In this document: piece after piece, positions 7,459 through 17,460 of the stretch | Position numbering within the stretch: position 1 is the first letter of the stretch | Layout of the letters: each line of letters starts with the position of its first letter | DNA from: JAKFDI01 sp044508835 | GTDB taxonomy: Bacteria > Pseudomonadota > Gammaproteobacteria > Burkholderiales > Burkholderiaceae_C | Assembly (NCBI GenBank): GCA_044508835.1 | Contig: JBIQHD010000018.1 | Location: 34,462-98,461 of the forward strand | DNA length: 64,000 bases | Direction of reading: 5' to 3' | Made by a program: the position numbers and the translations under genes | Notes under the pieces: model-generated | Told to the model about the DNA's origin: nothing | The model's input: only the letters and a program-made list of their open reading frames with translations | The model's database searches: none

Positions 7459-8942
7459 ACACGGGTAAAGCAAGAATCAATCGCCTGCCGACCGGCGTGC
7501 CGGGACTCGACGAGGTGCTGGGCGGCGGGCTGCCCGAGTTCTCGTTCAACATCATCGCAGGGCCGCCGGGCTGCGGCAAGACGACGCTCGCGCATCAACT
7601 GATGTTCGCGCTGGCCAGGCCGGAGCGGCCTGCGCTGTATTTCACGGTGCTCGGCGAGCCGCCGCTCAAGATGCTGCGCTATCAGCAGCAGTTCGAGTTC
7701 TTCGACGACGCGCAGGTCAACCGGGCCATCCGCTTCGTCAACCTGGCCGACGACACGGCGGCCGGCGACCTCGACAAGGTGCTGGCGCGCATCGTCGCCG
7801 AGGTCGAGGCGCACGGTCCCGGCCTCGTCTTCGTGGACTCGTTCCGCTCGGTGCTGCTGGCCAGCCAGGCCGAGGGCCAGTCGTTCCTCACGCTGCAGCA
7901 GTTCGTGCAACAGCTCGGCATGCTGATGACGAGCTGGCAGGCCACCACCTTTCTCATCGGCGAGTACTTCGCCGAGGCCGAGCCGAGCCCGGTGTTCACC
8001 GTGGCCGACGGACTGATCTGGCTGCGCCAGAGCGTGGAGCGCAACTCCATGGTGCGCAAGATGGAGATCATGAAGATGCGCGGCCAGGCCACGCTGCCGG
8101 GGCTGCACAGCTTTCGCCTCGGCGCCGACGGCGTCACCGTCATCCCGCCTGCGCGGCTGGCCGTCGGCAACACGGCGGTGTCGCCGTGGCCGATCGACGT
8201 GCGCCTGGGCATGGGCATCGCGGCGCTCGACGAGATGCTGGGCGGCGGCCTGCCGCGCGGCTATTCGCTGCTGATCGCAGGCCCTTCGGGGTCGGGCAAG
8301 AGCATTCTGGCGGCGGCCTTCCTGGTCGAGGGCGCGCGCGCCGGCGAGACGGGCGTGATCGCCGCCTTCGAGCAGCGCGCCAGCCGCTCGCGCGGGCCGG
8401 CCATGGCGCAGCTCATCGCCGATGGCCGCATCGGCGTGGTCGATACCCAGTCCTCGGAGCTCTCGGTCGACGAGATCTCGGCGCTGATTATTGCCGAGGT
8501 GCGCCGGCTCAAGGCCACGCGCGTCGTGCTCGATTCGCTGTCGGGCTTCGAGCTCACCCTCGCGCCCACTTTCCGGCAGGATTTCCGCGAAGCGATGGCG
8601 CGCATGGTGTCGGCGCTGTCAGGAACAGGCGTCACGGTGGTGATGACCTCCGAGCTGGAAGACCGCTACGACGATCTGCGCTTCAGCCCGTACGGCACGG
8701 CCTTCATGACCGACGCCATCATCGTGCAGCGCTACATCGAGGTCGACAGCCGCCTGCAGCGCATGATGGCGGTGGTGAAGGTGCGCGCCAGTGCGCACTC
8801 CAACGAACTGCGCCTGTTCACCATCGACGGCGAGGGCATCCGGATCGGCCGCACGCTGCCCAACCACGAGGGCCTGCTCGGCGGGCGGCCGACACGCCGC
8901 GATGCGACGCGGGACACGACCCACGGTGCGGACGATGGCTGA
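7455..8942 (+). CDS. Two-domain KaiC-like (RecA superfamily) ATPase
   Basis: A 495-residue tandem KaiC-domain protein. Domain 1 has Walker A GPPGCGKTT (residues 36-44) and Walker B LVFVDS. Domain 2 has Walker A GPSGSGKS (around 275) and Walker B RVVLDS (around 355). Each domain begins with the family signature of a G-x-x-x-LDE-x-LGGGLP type. In cyanobacteria KaiC is the clock ATPase and autokinase. In bacteria without KaiA/KaiB such proteins are usually signalling ATPases of unknown output. The gene overlaps both neighbours (ATGA at its start, 8 bases at its end), forming a unit with a GGDEF-histidine kinase. The longer frame from 7410 lacks support. Confidence 0.9.
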   Translation: MNTGKARINRLPTGVPGLDEVLGGGLPEFSFNIIAGPPGCGKTTLAHQLMFALARPERPALYFTVLGEPPLKMLRYQQQFEFFDDAQVNRAIRFVNLADDTAAGDLDKVLARIVAEVEAHGPGLVFVDSFRSVLLASQAEGQSFLTLQQFVQQLGMLMTSWQATTFLIGEYFAEAEPSPVFTVADGLIWLRQSVERNSMVRKMEIMKMRGQATLPGLHSFRLGADGVTVIPPARLAVGNTAVSPWPIDVRLGMGIAALDEMLGGGLPRGYSLLIAGPSGSGKSILAAAFLVEGARAGETGVIAAFEQRASRSRGPAMAQLIADGRIGVVDTQSSELSVDEISALIIAEVRRLKATRVVLDSLSGFELTLAPTFRQDFREAMARMVSALSGTGVTVVMTSELEDRYDDLRFSPYGTAFMTDAIIVQRYIEVDSRLQRMMAVVKVRASAHSNELRLFTIDGEGIRIGRTLPNHEGLLGGRPTRRDATRDTTHGADDG

Positions 8943-10593
8943 GCGGCCCGACGACGGCCGCGCGCCGCAAGCCGGCGGCCCCTCGGGCGAACGCCCGGCG
9001 GACGAGGCGACCGCCAGGCGCATGCTGGCGCTGCTCAACGCACAGGCCGACGCCGTGCGCGCGGAACTGGCGCGGCTGCGCCTCGACCTCGATCAGGCAG
9101 AGCACGATTTCGGCGGCCTGGCAGCCGCGCAGTTGCTCGAGGCCAACGAGAAGCTGGTGCTTGCCGCGGTACGGGCCGACGCCATCGCCGAAACGGCCGT
9201 GGGCAAGCTGAGCGAGCTGACCTACGCCAGCCAGCACGATGCGCTGACCGACACGCCCAACCGCGCGCTGATGCTCGACCGGCTGCAGAACGCCATCGCC
9301 ATGGCCCGGCGGCACCAGGCCCTCCTCGCCGTGCTGTTCATCGACCTCGACCACTTCAAGTCCATCAACGACACGCTGGGGCATGCGGCGGGCGACGACG
9401 TGCTACAGCTCGTCGCGCAGCGGCTGCAGTCGGTCGTGCGTGACTCCGACACCGTCAGCCGCTACGGCGGCGACGAATTCGTGGTGCTGCTGCCCGAGGT
9501 CGCGCAGCCGGGCGACGCGGCCCTCATCGCCGTGAAGATGCTGGCCGCCCTGGGCGAGGCCTGCCATGCGGGCGGCCAGGAACTGCACCTGTCGGCTAGC
9601 ATCGGCATCGCCATCTACCCTGCACACGGGGAGGACGGCGACACCCTCCTGCGCCGGGCGGACACTGCCATGTACCGGTCCAAGCGGCTGGGCCCGGGCG
9701 GCTTCGAGGTCCATGCCGACCTGCCGGGCCCGGCCGAGCCCGCACCGCTGTCCCCCGGGGGGCAGGAACCCCGGGCGCGGGGCCTGTCGACGCAGCCCGA
9801 CCGCGAACTCGGCTCCCGCGACCTGCGCGAGGCCAACGAGCAACTGGTCCTGGCCGCGCTCACGGCACAGGAGCTCAAGGCCCATGCGGAAGAGGCGCAC
9901 CGCCGGCAAGTGCGATTTCTCGTGATGGTGGCGCACGAGCTGCGCAACCCGCTCGCCCCCATTCGCACGGCGGCCGCGCTGCTCAGCCGGGCCGGCTGCG
10001 ACGAAGCGCTGCTGGCGCGGCTGCAGGCCATCATCCACCGGCAGGTGACGCACATGACCCGGCTCGTCGACGACCTGCTCGACGGATCGCGTGCCAGCAC
10101 CGGCGGCTTCCGCATCGAGCGCGTCGCGGTCGAGATGGGCGCCATCTTCGCGCTGGCCATCGAGACGTGCCGGCCCGCCATGGAAAGCCGGCTCCAGCTA
10201 TTCAAGGCGGAACTGCCCTCCACGCCGCTGCCTGTCAACGGTGACCCGGTGCGTCTGGCGCAGATCCTCGGCAACCTGCTGGACAACGCCTCCAAGTACA
10301 CCCCCAAGGGCGGCAGGATCGCACTCGCCGCGCGTGCGAGCGATGCGTCGCTGGTGGTCACCGTCTCCGACAACGGCCAGGGCATCGCGCCCGATTCGCT
10401 GCAGAAGATCTTCGGCCTGTTCGAGCAGGAGTCGGACGCCGTCGTCCGCCGCGGCGAGGGCCTGGGCATCGGCTTGGCCGTCGTGCGGGAGCTCGTCGAG
10501 GCGCACGGGGGCAGCGTGATCGCGCACAGCGCCGGCAAGCATCTCGGCAGCGAATTCGTGGTGACGCTGCCGATGGCTTGCGACCCGCCTTGA
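8935..10593 (+). CDS. Hybrid GGDEF domain - histidine kinase
   Basis: A 552-residue cytoplasmic signalling protein with an unusual order: coiled N-terminus, GGDEF domain, linker, HisKA, HATPase_c. The GGDEF domain has an intact RYGGDEF motif near residues 177-183, so c-di-GMP synthesis is plausible. The kinase has phospho-acceptor His334 in MVAHELRNPLAPI, an N box (NASKYTP), G1 (DNGQGIA) and G2 (GLGIGLAVV). The phrase ANE-x-LVLAA occurs twice, before each catalytic half, which suggests a duplicated linker. No membrane segment or receiver domain is present, so the signal probably comes from the KaiC-like partner encoded just before it. Confidence 0.9.
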   Translation: MAERPDDGRAPQAGGPSGERPADEATARRMLALLNAQADAVRAELARLRLDLDQAEHDFGGLAAAQLLEANEKLVLAAVRADAIAETAVGKLSELTYASQHDALTDTPNRALMLDRLQNAIAMARRHQALLAVLFIDLDHFKSINDTLGHAAGDDVLQLVAQRLQSVVRDSDTVSRYGGDEFVVLLPEVAQPGDAALIAVKMLAALGEACHAGGQELHLSASIGIAIYPAHGEDGDTLLRRADTAMYRSKRLGPGGFEVHADLPGPAEPAPLSPGGQEPRARGLSTQPDRELGSRDLREANEQLVLAALTAQELKAHAEEAHRRQVRFLVMVAHELRNPLAPIRTAAALLSRAGCDEALLARLQAIIHRQVTHMTRLVDDLLDGSRASTGGFRIERVAVEMGAIFALAIETCRPAMESRLQLFKAELPSTPLPVNGDPVRLAQILGNLLDNASKYTPKGGRIALAARASDASLVVTVSDNGQGIAPDSLQKIFGLFEQESDAVVRRGEGLGIGLAVVRELVEAHGGSVIAHSAGKHLGSEFVVTLPMACDPP

Positions 10594-10734
10594 GCCTGGG
10601 CCGCGCCGGGTGGACGAACACCTCCCCAGTGGCCACGCGGCGATCACGGGGATCGTGCCGCGCCTTCGCGCACCGGGCGCCAGCGGTCCGGAAATTGCCC
10701 TGTGTTCGCAAGAAGAACACGCCACGGAGCATCT

Positions 10735-11547
10735 GTGAAGTTCACGAGCCGGCTGGAAAACTGCGTCCGCGCACTGGCGAGGAGAACGGATCGGCGCCGC
10801 CCGGTGCCGCAGGCGCTCGCAGACACCGGCGAAGCGCCGCTGCGCTCCGAACTCTTCACTGCCGAACAGATGGCGATGTACGGCAAGAGCCTCGCCGCCG
10901 TCCACGAACTCACCTTCGAGCGCACGCCCGATCAATTGCTGCCGCGGCTGGCCTCCAACGAGCGCGTGCTGGTGGCCGCGTTCGCGCAGCTCGGCGGCAC
11001 CGCCGACGCGCAGCGCCGCGCGACGCCGGCCGGTGAATGGCTGCTCGACAACTCCTACCTCATCGAAGAAGAGATCCGCACGGCCAAGCGGCATCTGCCG
11101 CCGGGCTACAGCCGCGAGCTGCCGCGCCTGCGCCATGCGCCCTCGGCCGGGCTGCCGCGGGTGGCGGAACTCTTGGCTGCGGACGTGTTGTGGGCCGGCT
11201 GGCCCCAGGTGGCGATCCTCGCGGCCTGCGCACTGGTGGTCCGCACCATGCGCCGATGGCTGGGCCGGGACCGGACGTTCTTTCCAGTGTTCGCGCTGGC
11301 GGCAAGCGCAGCCGTTCCCGTGCTCGGGTTGTTCGTGGTCTTCGCCCTCCTGATCGCGCCTGCCTTGTGGCGCCAAGCGGGCTCCGGATGGCCGCTGACG
11401 CTGGCAAGCGCTGGTGCTGCCTGCGCCTTGGGGCTTGCTGGCTCATGGGTGCTTGACGCCCCCAGCGGGGCTTGCGTGGCACTCATGCTGTCGGCCTACG
11501 GAACGCTGAGCGTTGGATTGAGTGACCATGCCCACCGGCGAAGATGA
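10735..11547 (+). CDS. Chimeric ORF: NdvB-like N-terminus joined to ZnuB-like C-terminus
   Basis: A 270-residue frame from GTG 10735 (GGAG five bases upstream). Residues ~35-143 match the start of cyclic beta-1,2-glucan synthases (NdvB/ChvB): LLDNSYLIEEEIRTAKRHLP, then GYSRELPRL and SAGLPRV. From ~145 on it is the C-terminal half of a metal ABC transporter permease of the ZnuB family: ADVLWAGWPQV, then membrane segments with LGLFVVFALLIAPAL and a GSWVLDAPSGA ending. The two families have no known functional link, so a deletion probably fused two broken genes in frame. A stable product is doubtful. Confidence 0.65.
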   Translation: MKFTSRLENCVRALARRTDRRRPVPQALADTGEAPLRSELFTAEQMAMYGKSLAAVHELTFERTPDQLLPRLASNERVLVAAFAQLGGTADAQRRATPAGEWLLDNSYLIEEEIRTAKRHLPPGYSRELPRLRHAPSAGLPRVAELLAADVLWAGWPQVAILAACALVVRTMRRWLGRDRTFFPVFALAASAAVPVLGLFVVFALLIAPALWRQAGSGWPLTLASAGAACALGLAGSWVLDAPSGACVALMLSAYGTLSVGLSDHAHRRR

Positions 11548-11693
11548 GCCGGTGAACGGCATGAAGCCCTCCGCGCTGCCGAAGTCACGGCACCGGCACA
11601 ACCACGCGAGCGCCGGCTGCCGACCCATGATCGGCCACTGACGTGGCGGCGCGACCTTGTCGCAGTGAAGCGCAATAGCGGCACACCCGGCCG

Positions 11694-12029
11694 ATGGCCT
11701 ACCCCGACACACATCGCGACAGCCATCGACGACGGGCGCAGGCAGGCTCGCGGCCTCGCTGGAGGCTTCTCAAGGATCCACGCTGCCTCGCACTGGCAGC
11801 CATGTTGATACTGGTTCTCCTCGGTAGCTACGTCATTCCCATCCCCCGGCCGGCGCCGGACTTCAGGGATCCCTCCCAGATGCTCCGGGACGTGGTTGCT
11901 GACCATGCTTCCGGGCCACCCGTCTTGCAATGGAAGGACCTGGCGCCGACCGTCTCACCGCGGCAGCTCGAGGTGCTTGTACGCGCCGCAGCCCTCCGGC
12001 CACGCATTCAGCGAAAGACCAGGGACTGA
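11694..12029 (+). CDS. Possible small membrane protein
   Basis: A 111-codon frame with a basic N-terminus, one clear hydrophobic segment (LALAAMLILVLLGSYVIPIP, about residues 32-51) and a short hydrophilic tail. I do not recognise it and see no convincing ribosome binding site. Its last codons overlap the end of the convergent reductase gene. The surrounding 11548-12007 stretch holds nothing else that I can support. It may be a remnant of the same rearrangement as its left neighbour. Confidence 0.3.
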   Translation: MAYPDTHRDSHRRRAQAGSRPRWRLLKDPRCLALAAMLILVLLGSYVIPIPRPAPDFRDPSQMLRDVVADHASGPPVLQWKDLAPTVSPRQLEVLVRAAALRPRIQRKTRD

Positions 12030-12913
12030 TGCGCCGCTGCGCCCGCCTGCGCGCCATCGCCCACGGCCAGCGCCACGCTGCCCGCGGCTCGCGCCGAGTC
12101 GCCGCATGCGAAGACCCCTTGCACGGACGTTTCCTTGAAGGCGTCGGTACGGATGTACGCGCCCAGCGGCCCCTCCTCGAACGCGTAGCCCAGGGGCTCG
12201 GCGATCGGACTGGCGACGCGCGTTCGGCTGGCCACGAACATCCCGTCCAGCACGATGCGCGCGTCGTCGACGAGCTCGACGGTGGCGGTGTCCACGATAC
12301 GGGCCACGGCCCGCGGCTCGACCACGACGCGGCGTGCCGCCAGCGTGGCGCGCTGTGCATCGTCCAGCGTGCAGGTGTCATTGGTGAAGAACGTGACCGC
12401 CCCCCAATCCGGCAGAAGGAGTGCCTGGTGCAGCGACATGTCGGCGACGCCCAGGACGCCGATGCGCCCCTGGCCCAGCTCGTAGCCATGGCAGTAGGGG
12501 CAGTGGAAGACGCTCTTGCCCCATCGCGACGCAACGCCGTCGATCTCGGGCAGTTGATCCGTCACGCCCACGGCGAGGACGAGCCGGCGCGCCTGCACGG
12601 CCTTGCCCGAGCCGACGTGCACGGTGAAGCCGCTCCCGCTGCCCTGCGCATAGGTGGCGGTCGCCTCCCACCACTGGACATTCGGATAGGCCAGGAGCTG
12701 CGACCGTCCCTGCGCGGCGATGGCGCCCGGAGGACGGCCATCCTGCCCGAGGAACCCGTGCGAAGCATCGGCAAAGCGATTGCGACGCATGCCCGCATCA
12801 ATGACAAGTACGCGCCGGCGTGCCCGCGCCAGTTGCAGCGCCGCCGACAGGCCGGCGTAGCTGCCGCCGATCACGACAGCATCGAAGTCATCTTGGTACT
12901 CACCAGCCGTCAT
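12008..12913 (-). CDS. Thioredoxin-reductase-like FAD/NAD(P) oxidoreductase
   Basis: A 301-residue flavoprotein of the TrxB-like family. It has the FAD dinucleotide fold VVIGGSYAGLSAALQLARA (13-31), a redox CPYC pair in FHCPYCHGYE (Cys138, Cys141) and the late FAD motif GVFACGDSARAAG. It should transfer electrons from NADPH through FAD to a disulfide partner. Standard TrxB has CATC and a classic GxGxxA NADPH loop. Here CPYCHGYE and the loop GVLGVADMS are like the stand-alone reductases of Actinobacteria and Burkholderiales. No thioredoxin gene lies nearby. It is read in the same direction as the L36 paralog and the GTPase remnant. Confidence 0.85.
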   Translation of the reverse strand: MTAGEYQDDFDAVVIGGSYAGLSAALQLARARRRVLVIDAGMRRNRFADASHGFLGQDGRPPGAIAAQGRSQLLAYPNVQWWEATATYAQGSGSGFTVHVGSGKAVQARRLVLAVGVTDQLPEIDGVASRWGKSVFHCPYCHGYELGQGRIGVLGVADMSLHQALLLPDWGAVTFFTNDTCTLDDAQRATLAARRVVVEPRAVARIVDTATVELVDDARIVLDGMFVASRTRVASPIAEPLGYAFEEGPLGAYIRTDAFKETSVQGVFACGDSARAAGSVALAVGDGAQAGAAAHQSLVFR

Positions 12914-12984
12914 CTCATACCCCTGTACTCAATCCTCCGCCTCGGCCCGCACGCCCAGCGCCCGCCCGGGAGCGCAGCGATGGC

Positions 12985-13134
12985 TCAGCACTTGCGCCTG
13001 TTCTTCGCTCCGCCCTGCCGTGCCTTGACGCGCGGATTCGACTTGCAGATGACATAGATGCGTCCACGGCGCTTGACGACCTGGCAATCCGGGTGACGCT
13101 TCTTGGCGTCCTTGAGCGACGAGAGAACCTGCAC
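12985..13134 (-). CDS. rpmJ: Ribosomal protein L36, zinc-free paralog (YkgO type)
   Basis: A 49-residue protein matching the C-minus form of L36. It has SSLKDAKKRHPDCQVVKRRG and then RIYVICKSNPRVKA. The CxxC...C...H zinc-ribbon set of ordinary L36 is not complete. It is likely used when zinc is scarce, replacing the zinc-containing paralog in the 50S subunit. The start is GTG at 13134 with GAGG a few bases upstream; an in-frame ATG is lacking nearby. It sits next to a COG0523 GTPase remnant, a usual neighbour in Zur-controlled operons. I see no clear Zur box. Confidence 0.85.
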   Translation of the reverse strand: MQVLSSLKDAKKRHPDCQVVKRRGRIYVICKSNPRVKARQGGAKNRRKC

Positions 13135-13255
13135 GACAACCTCTGCATGAAGATGGGGAACACGATGACCGCAGGCGTCCCTTCGTGCGAGGTCCATCGG
13201 GACACAAGCCCCCACGCGCGAAGGTGAAGCCGCATGGCCAGTCAGACGAACCGGA

Positions 13256-14015
13256 TCATTCCCACGCGGGGAACGGGTCCTCATAGCCGGCCCAGGCCTC
13301 GGGTCCTTGGGCCATTTCAGCTTCTGTGAGCACACACGCGTCGAAGCGTTGGCGCAGGGCCACCTCGTCCATGCCAACGCCGATCAACACCAGCTCCTGG
13401 CGCGCATCGCCAACGCCTTCCAGCCAGTGCTTGTCGATCATCGCGAGCGCCTCGGGCTCACGGGGCCAACGCTCGCGGGGCACGGCGGCCCACCAGTAGC
13501 CGGCCGCCTCATGGCGTGCCACCGCCCCGGCCTGGGACCAGGAGCCGGCGAAGGTCGGGCGGCTCGCGAGCCAGAAGAAAACCCTTGGAGCGCACGACGC
13601 CTGGCCATTCGCTTTCTACGAGGTCGTGGAAGCGCTTCGGATGAAACGGCCGGCGGGCTCGGTACACGAAGCTTGCGATGCCGTACGCCTCGGTTTCCGG
13701 CGTGTGCTCGCCGCGCAGTTCTTTGAGCCAGCCTGGCGCCTGCGCGGCCTGCTCGAAGTCGAACAGCCCGGTGTTGAGCACCGAGGACAGCGGCACCTTG
13801 CCGAATTCGGACACCTCGATCCTCGCGCGGGGGTTCAGGCCGTGCAGGATGGCCATCAGTTGCTCACGCTGCTGCTGGGCAATGAGGTCGATCTTGTTGA
13901 GCACGATCACGTCACAGAACTCGATCTGCTCGATCAGCAGGTCGACCACCGTGCGCCGGTCCTCGCCCCCCATCGACTCGCCGCGTGCCTGCAGGCTGTC
14001 GCGCGAACCGTAGTC
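13256..14015 (-). pseudogene. COG0523 (CobW/ZigA-type) metal GTPase, 5'-truncated and frameshifted
   Basis: The C-terminal two thirds of a COG0523 GTPase. One frame carries RRTVVDLLIEQIEFCDVIVL followed by the G4 motif NKID, then the linker and FVYRARRPFHPKRFHDLVE. The other frame carries the CobW C-terminal domain: HEAAGYWWAAVPRERWP through DACVLTEAEM to the stop. The two are joined by a one-base insertion in a run of A (plus strand, about 13577-13581). The Walker A region and GCxCC metal motif are lost because serine recombinase sequence begins at about 14016. The gene is therefore doubly inactivated unless the indel is a sequencing error. Confidence 0.8.
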
Positions 14016-14801
14016 CTGACCGGGCTGGTGTTCGATGCACAGGGCAACCGGATCACGCCATCGCACACGGCCAAGGGGTCCAAGCGCTACCGGTACTACG
14101 CCGGGCCAGTGAACAAGGATGGTGAGGCCGGGACCTTGCGGGTGCCGGCGCAGGAGCTGGACGGCGCGGTGGTCGCGGCCTTGACCGTATTCCTCGACGA
14201 TGAAGCTCGCGTGCTGAATGCCGTCGGCGGATCGGAGCTTCAGGAGGTGCAGCGCGTGCTCAGGACGGCGAAGGAGTTCGCGGCGGCGCTGGACGATGGC
14301 GCCGAATCCGCAATCCGAGCCGATGCAGTGCACGCGCTGGTCGAGCGGGTGATCGTTCATCCGTCGCAACTTCAGATCCAGCTGCGTGCGGAAGCGTTCG
14401 ACCCAGGTGAGGACACGCTCGATGCGGAACAGCTCTCCATCGAGGTGCCGATGCAGATCAAGCGCGCCGGGAAGGTGTCGCGACTGGTGATAGGTGGTGG
14501 CGCGACACTAATGCGCCGGCCCGATCCGAAGCTGATCGCCTTGGCCGCCAAAGCGCAGGACTGGTTCGAGCGCCTGCGCTCGGGCAAGAGCTCGTCGGTC
14601 GACGCCATCGCGCAGGCCGAGGGCGTCTCGGGTTCGTACGTGACCCGGCTGATCTACCTGGCCTTCCTGGCACCGGACATCGTCGAACGCATCCGGCGAG
14701 GCGAGCAACCGGTCGAGCTGACCGTCGATCGCATCCAGCGGATGGTGCCGCTGCCGGCTTGCTGGGAAGCGCAGCGCACGCTGCTGTGCTTCGAGGGCTG
14801 A
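14016..14801 (+). pseudogene. C-terminal fragment of a large serine recombinase
   Basis: About 260 codons match the distal part of site-specific serine recombinases: LTGLVFDAQGNRITPSH, KRYRYYAGP, a coiled segment, and a late HTH-like end with AIAQAEGVSGSYVTRLIYLA and LAPDIVERI. The N-terminal resolvase catalytic domain with its Ser nucleophile is missing. The left boundary is a sharp junction with the GTPase remnant on the opposite strand. The frame is open to the left only through antisense GTPase sequence, so no start codon belongs to it. It is the scar of a mobile element near a tRNA gene. Confidence 0.75.
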
Positions 14802-14997
14802 CCTCGAACGTTGGCGGCCACCGCCGCCGCGACACGATCCCTCCCGCCCTAGCTTCCTCGATCTCCCCGCCACGCTCGCCGTACCGGCGAATTCGCGAGC
14901 CGAGAAGGGCTGCCAGAAACACCCCTCATCGGCCACTGAGAGAGCCGCCTGAGAAAACCATCCCGCCCGCAAGCCCGCACCACGCGTGGCCTCGCGC

Positions 14998-15026
14998 AAA
15001 AAAAGAGCCCCTGGGGTCAGGGGCTC
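14998..15026 (-). terminator. Rho-independent terminator of tRNA-Ser
   Basis: GAGCCCCTG-GGGT-CAGGGGCTC is a perfect 9-base-pair hairpin (15005-15026). On the minus strand it is followed by seven T residues (AAAAAAA at 14998-15004 on the plus strand). It begins nine bases after the tRNA 3' end. Confidence 0.9.
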
Positions 15027-15034
15027 GGACTACT

Positions 15035-15125
<91 letters not shown>

Positions 15126-15186
15126 TGATTGGGTGCCGGCGGGTCTGTGCCGAGCCGCGCATTCTAGCGCAGCGATTGCGCGCCGT

Positions 15187-16482
<1,296 letters not shown>

Positions 16483-16588
16483 GGAACGGGCGGCCGCGTC
16501 GCGCGGCCTCGGCAAAGTGCGGGAAGGCGCGAATTGTAGGCAGCGCGTGCGGGCCGGGAGGCCGGCGGCGGCGTGCGCCGCCCGGCGG

Positions 16589-16813
16589 TCAGGCCATCTG
16601 CGGCGTGAGCCCGGCGCTGGCGCCCTGGGTGTGCGGCATCTGGCCGGAGGCGGCCTTGGCGTCGCACAGCACGCGCGAGGCGCAGTCGGCGCAGCGGCCG
16701 CACTGCGTGGCCACGCCCAGGTCGAACTGCAGGCACTCGAGGGTTTGCGCGCCGTCGGCCACGGCCTGGTGGATCTGGTGGTCGGAAATCCGGCGGCAGA
16801 CGCAAACAATCAT
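16589..16813 (-). CDS. bfd: Bacterioferritin-associated ferredoxin
   Basis: A 74-residue [2Fe-2S] protein. It has the Bfd pattern of Cys4-x-Cys6 and Cys38-x2-Cys41 (CVC near the start, QCGRC later). Bfd docks on bacterioferritin and reduces its stored iron so it can leave the shell. It lies 28 bases downstream of bfr on the same strand, so both are probably made from one iron-controlled transcript. Cys44 and Cys50 are additional. Confidence 0.93.
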   Translation of the reverse strand: MIVCVCRRISDHQIHQAVADGAQTLECLQFDLGVATQCGRCADCASRVLCDAKAASGQMPHTQGASAGLTPQMA

Positions 16814-16841
16814 TTCGAGGCCTCGTGACTACTTCAACCCA

Positions 16842-17321
16842 TCAACCCCCCGCGTCGCCCATCTGCGACTGCAGGTAGTTCTGCAATCCCACCTTCGCCA
16901 GCAGATCGATCTGGGTTTCCAGGAAGTCGATGTGCTCTTCGGTGTCGTCCAGGATCTCCTGCAGGAGGTCGCGCGACACGTAGTCGCGCACCGTCTCGCA
17001 GTAGGCGATGCCGTCCTTGATGCAGCCCTGCGCCCCACGTTCGAGTTGCAGATCGCAATCCAGGATTTCCGGCACCGTCTCGCCGATCAGCAGCTTGCCG
17101 AGGTCCTGGAGGTTCGGCAGGCCGTCGAGCATGAAGATGCGTTCCATCAGGTGGTCGGCATGCTTCATCTCACCGATCGACTCTTCGTATTCCTTCTTCG
17201 CCAGCTTGTCGAACCCCCAGTGCTTCAGCATCCGGTAGTGCAGGAAGTACTGGTTCGTCGCGGTCAGTTCGTTCTTCAGCTGCGCATTCAAGTGCGCGAT
17301 GACCTGCGGATCGCCTTTCAT
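16842..17321 (-). CDS. bfr: Bacterioferritin
   Basis: A 159-residue four-helix iron-storage protein that assembles into a 24-mer shell. Ferroxidase ligands are visible in the expected places: Glu in NELTATNQYF, Glu/His in GEMKHADHL, and the late pair in DTEEHIDFLETQ. A Met in the KHADHLMERI helix is the usual axial heme ligand. The start at 17321 has GAAGGA upstream, so the longer frame to 17396 is not needed. A strong Fur box lies about 140 bases upstream. Confidence 0.96.
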   Translation of the reverse strand: MKGDPQVIAHLNAQLKNELTATNQYFLHYRMLKHWGFDKLAKKEYEESIGEMKHADHLMERIFMLDGLPNLQDLGKLLIGETVPEILDCDLQLERGAQGCIKDGIAYCETVRDYVSRDLLQEILDDTEEHIDFLETQIDLLAKVGLQNYLQSQMGDAGG

Positions 17322-17460
17322 GGGGTGTCCTTCATTGTTGGTTCGTGTCGTTCGCCCGACGGCCCGGTGCGCGGCATGCGCAACCGACGCGGCCATTGTG
17401 CGGCGCCTCGAACCCCGAAGGCTTCTTCACCCGATCGGCGGTGTCGTTGTGCGAATTATG

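Noticed and set aside
11496..11930. Minus-strand 144-codon frame
   Set aside because: Arg/Ser-rich with no recognisable domain; it is antisense to the chimeric ORF end and the small membrane ORF.
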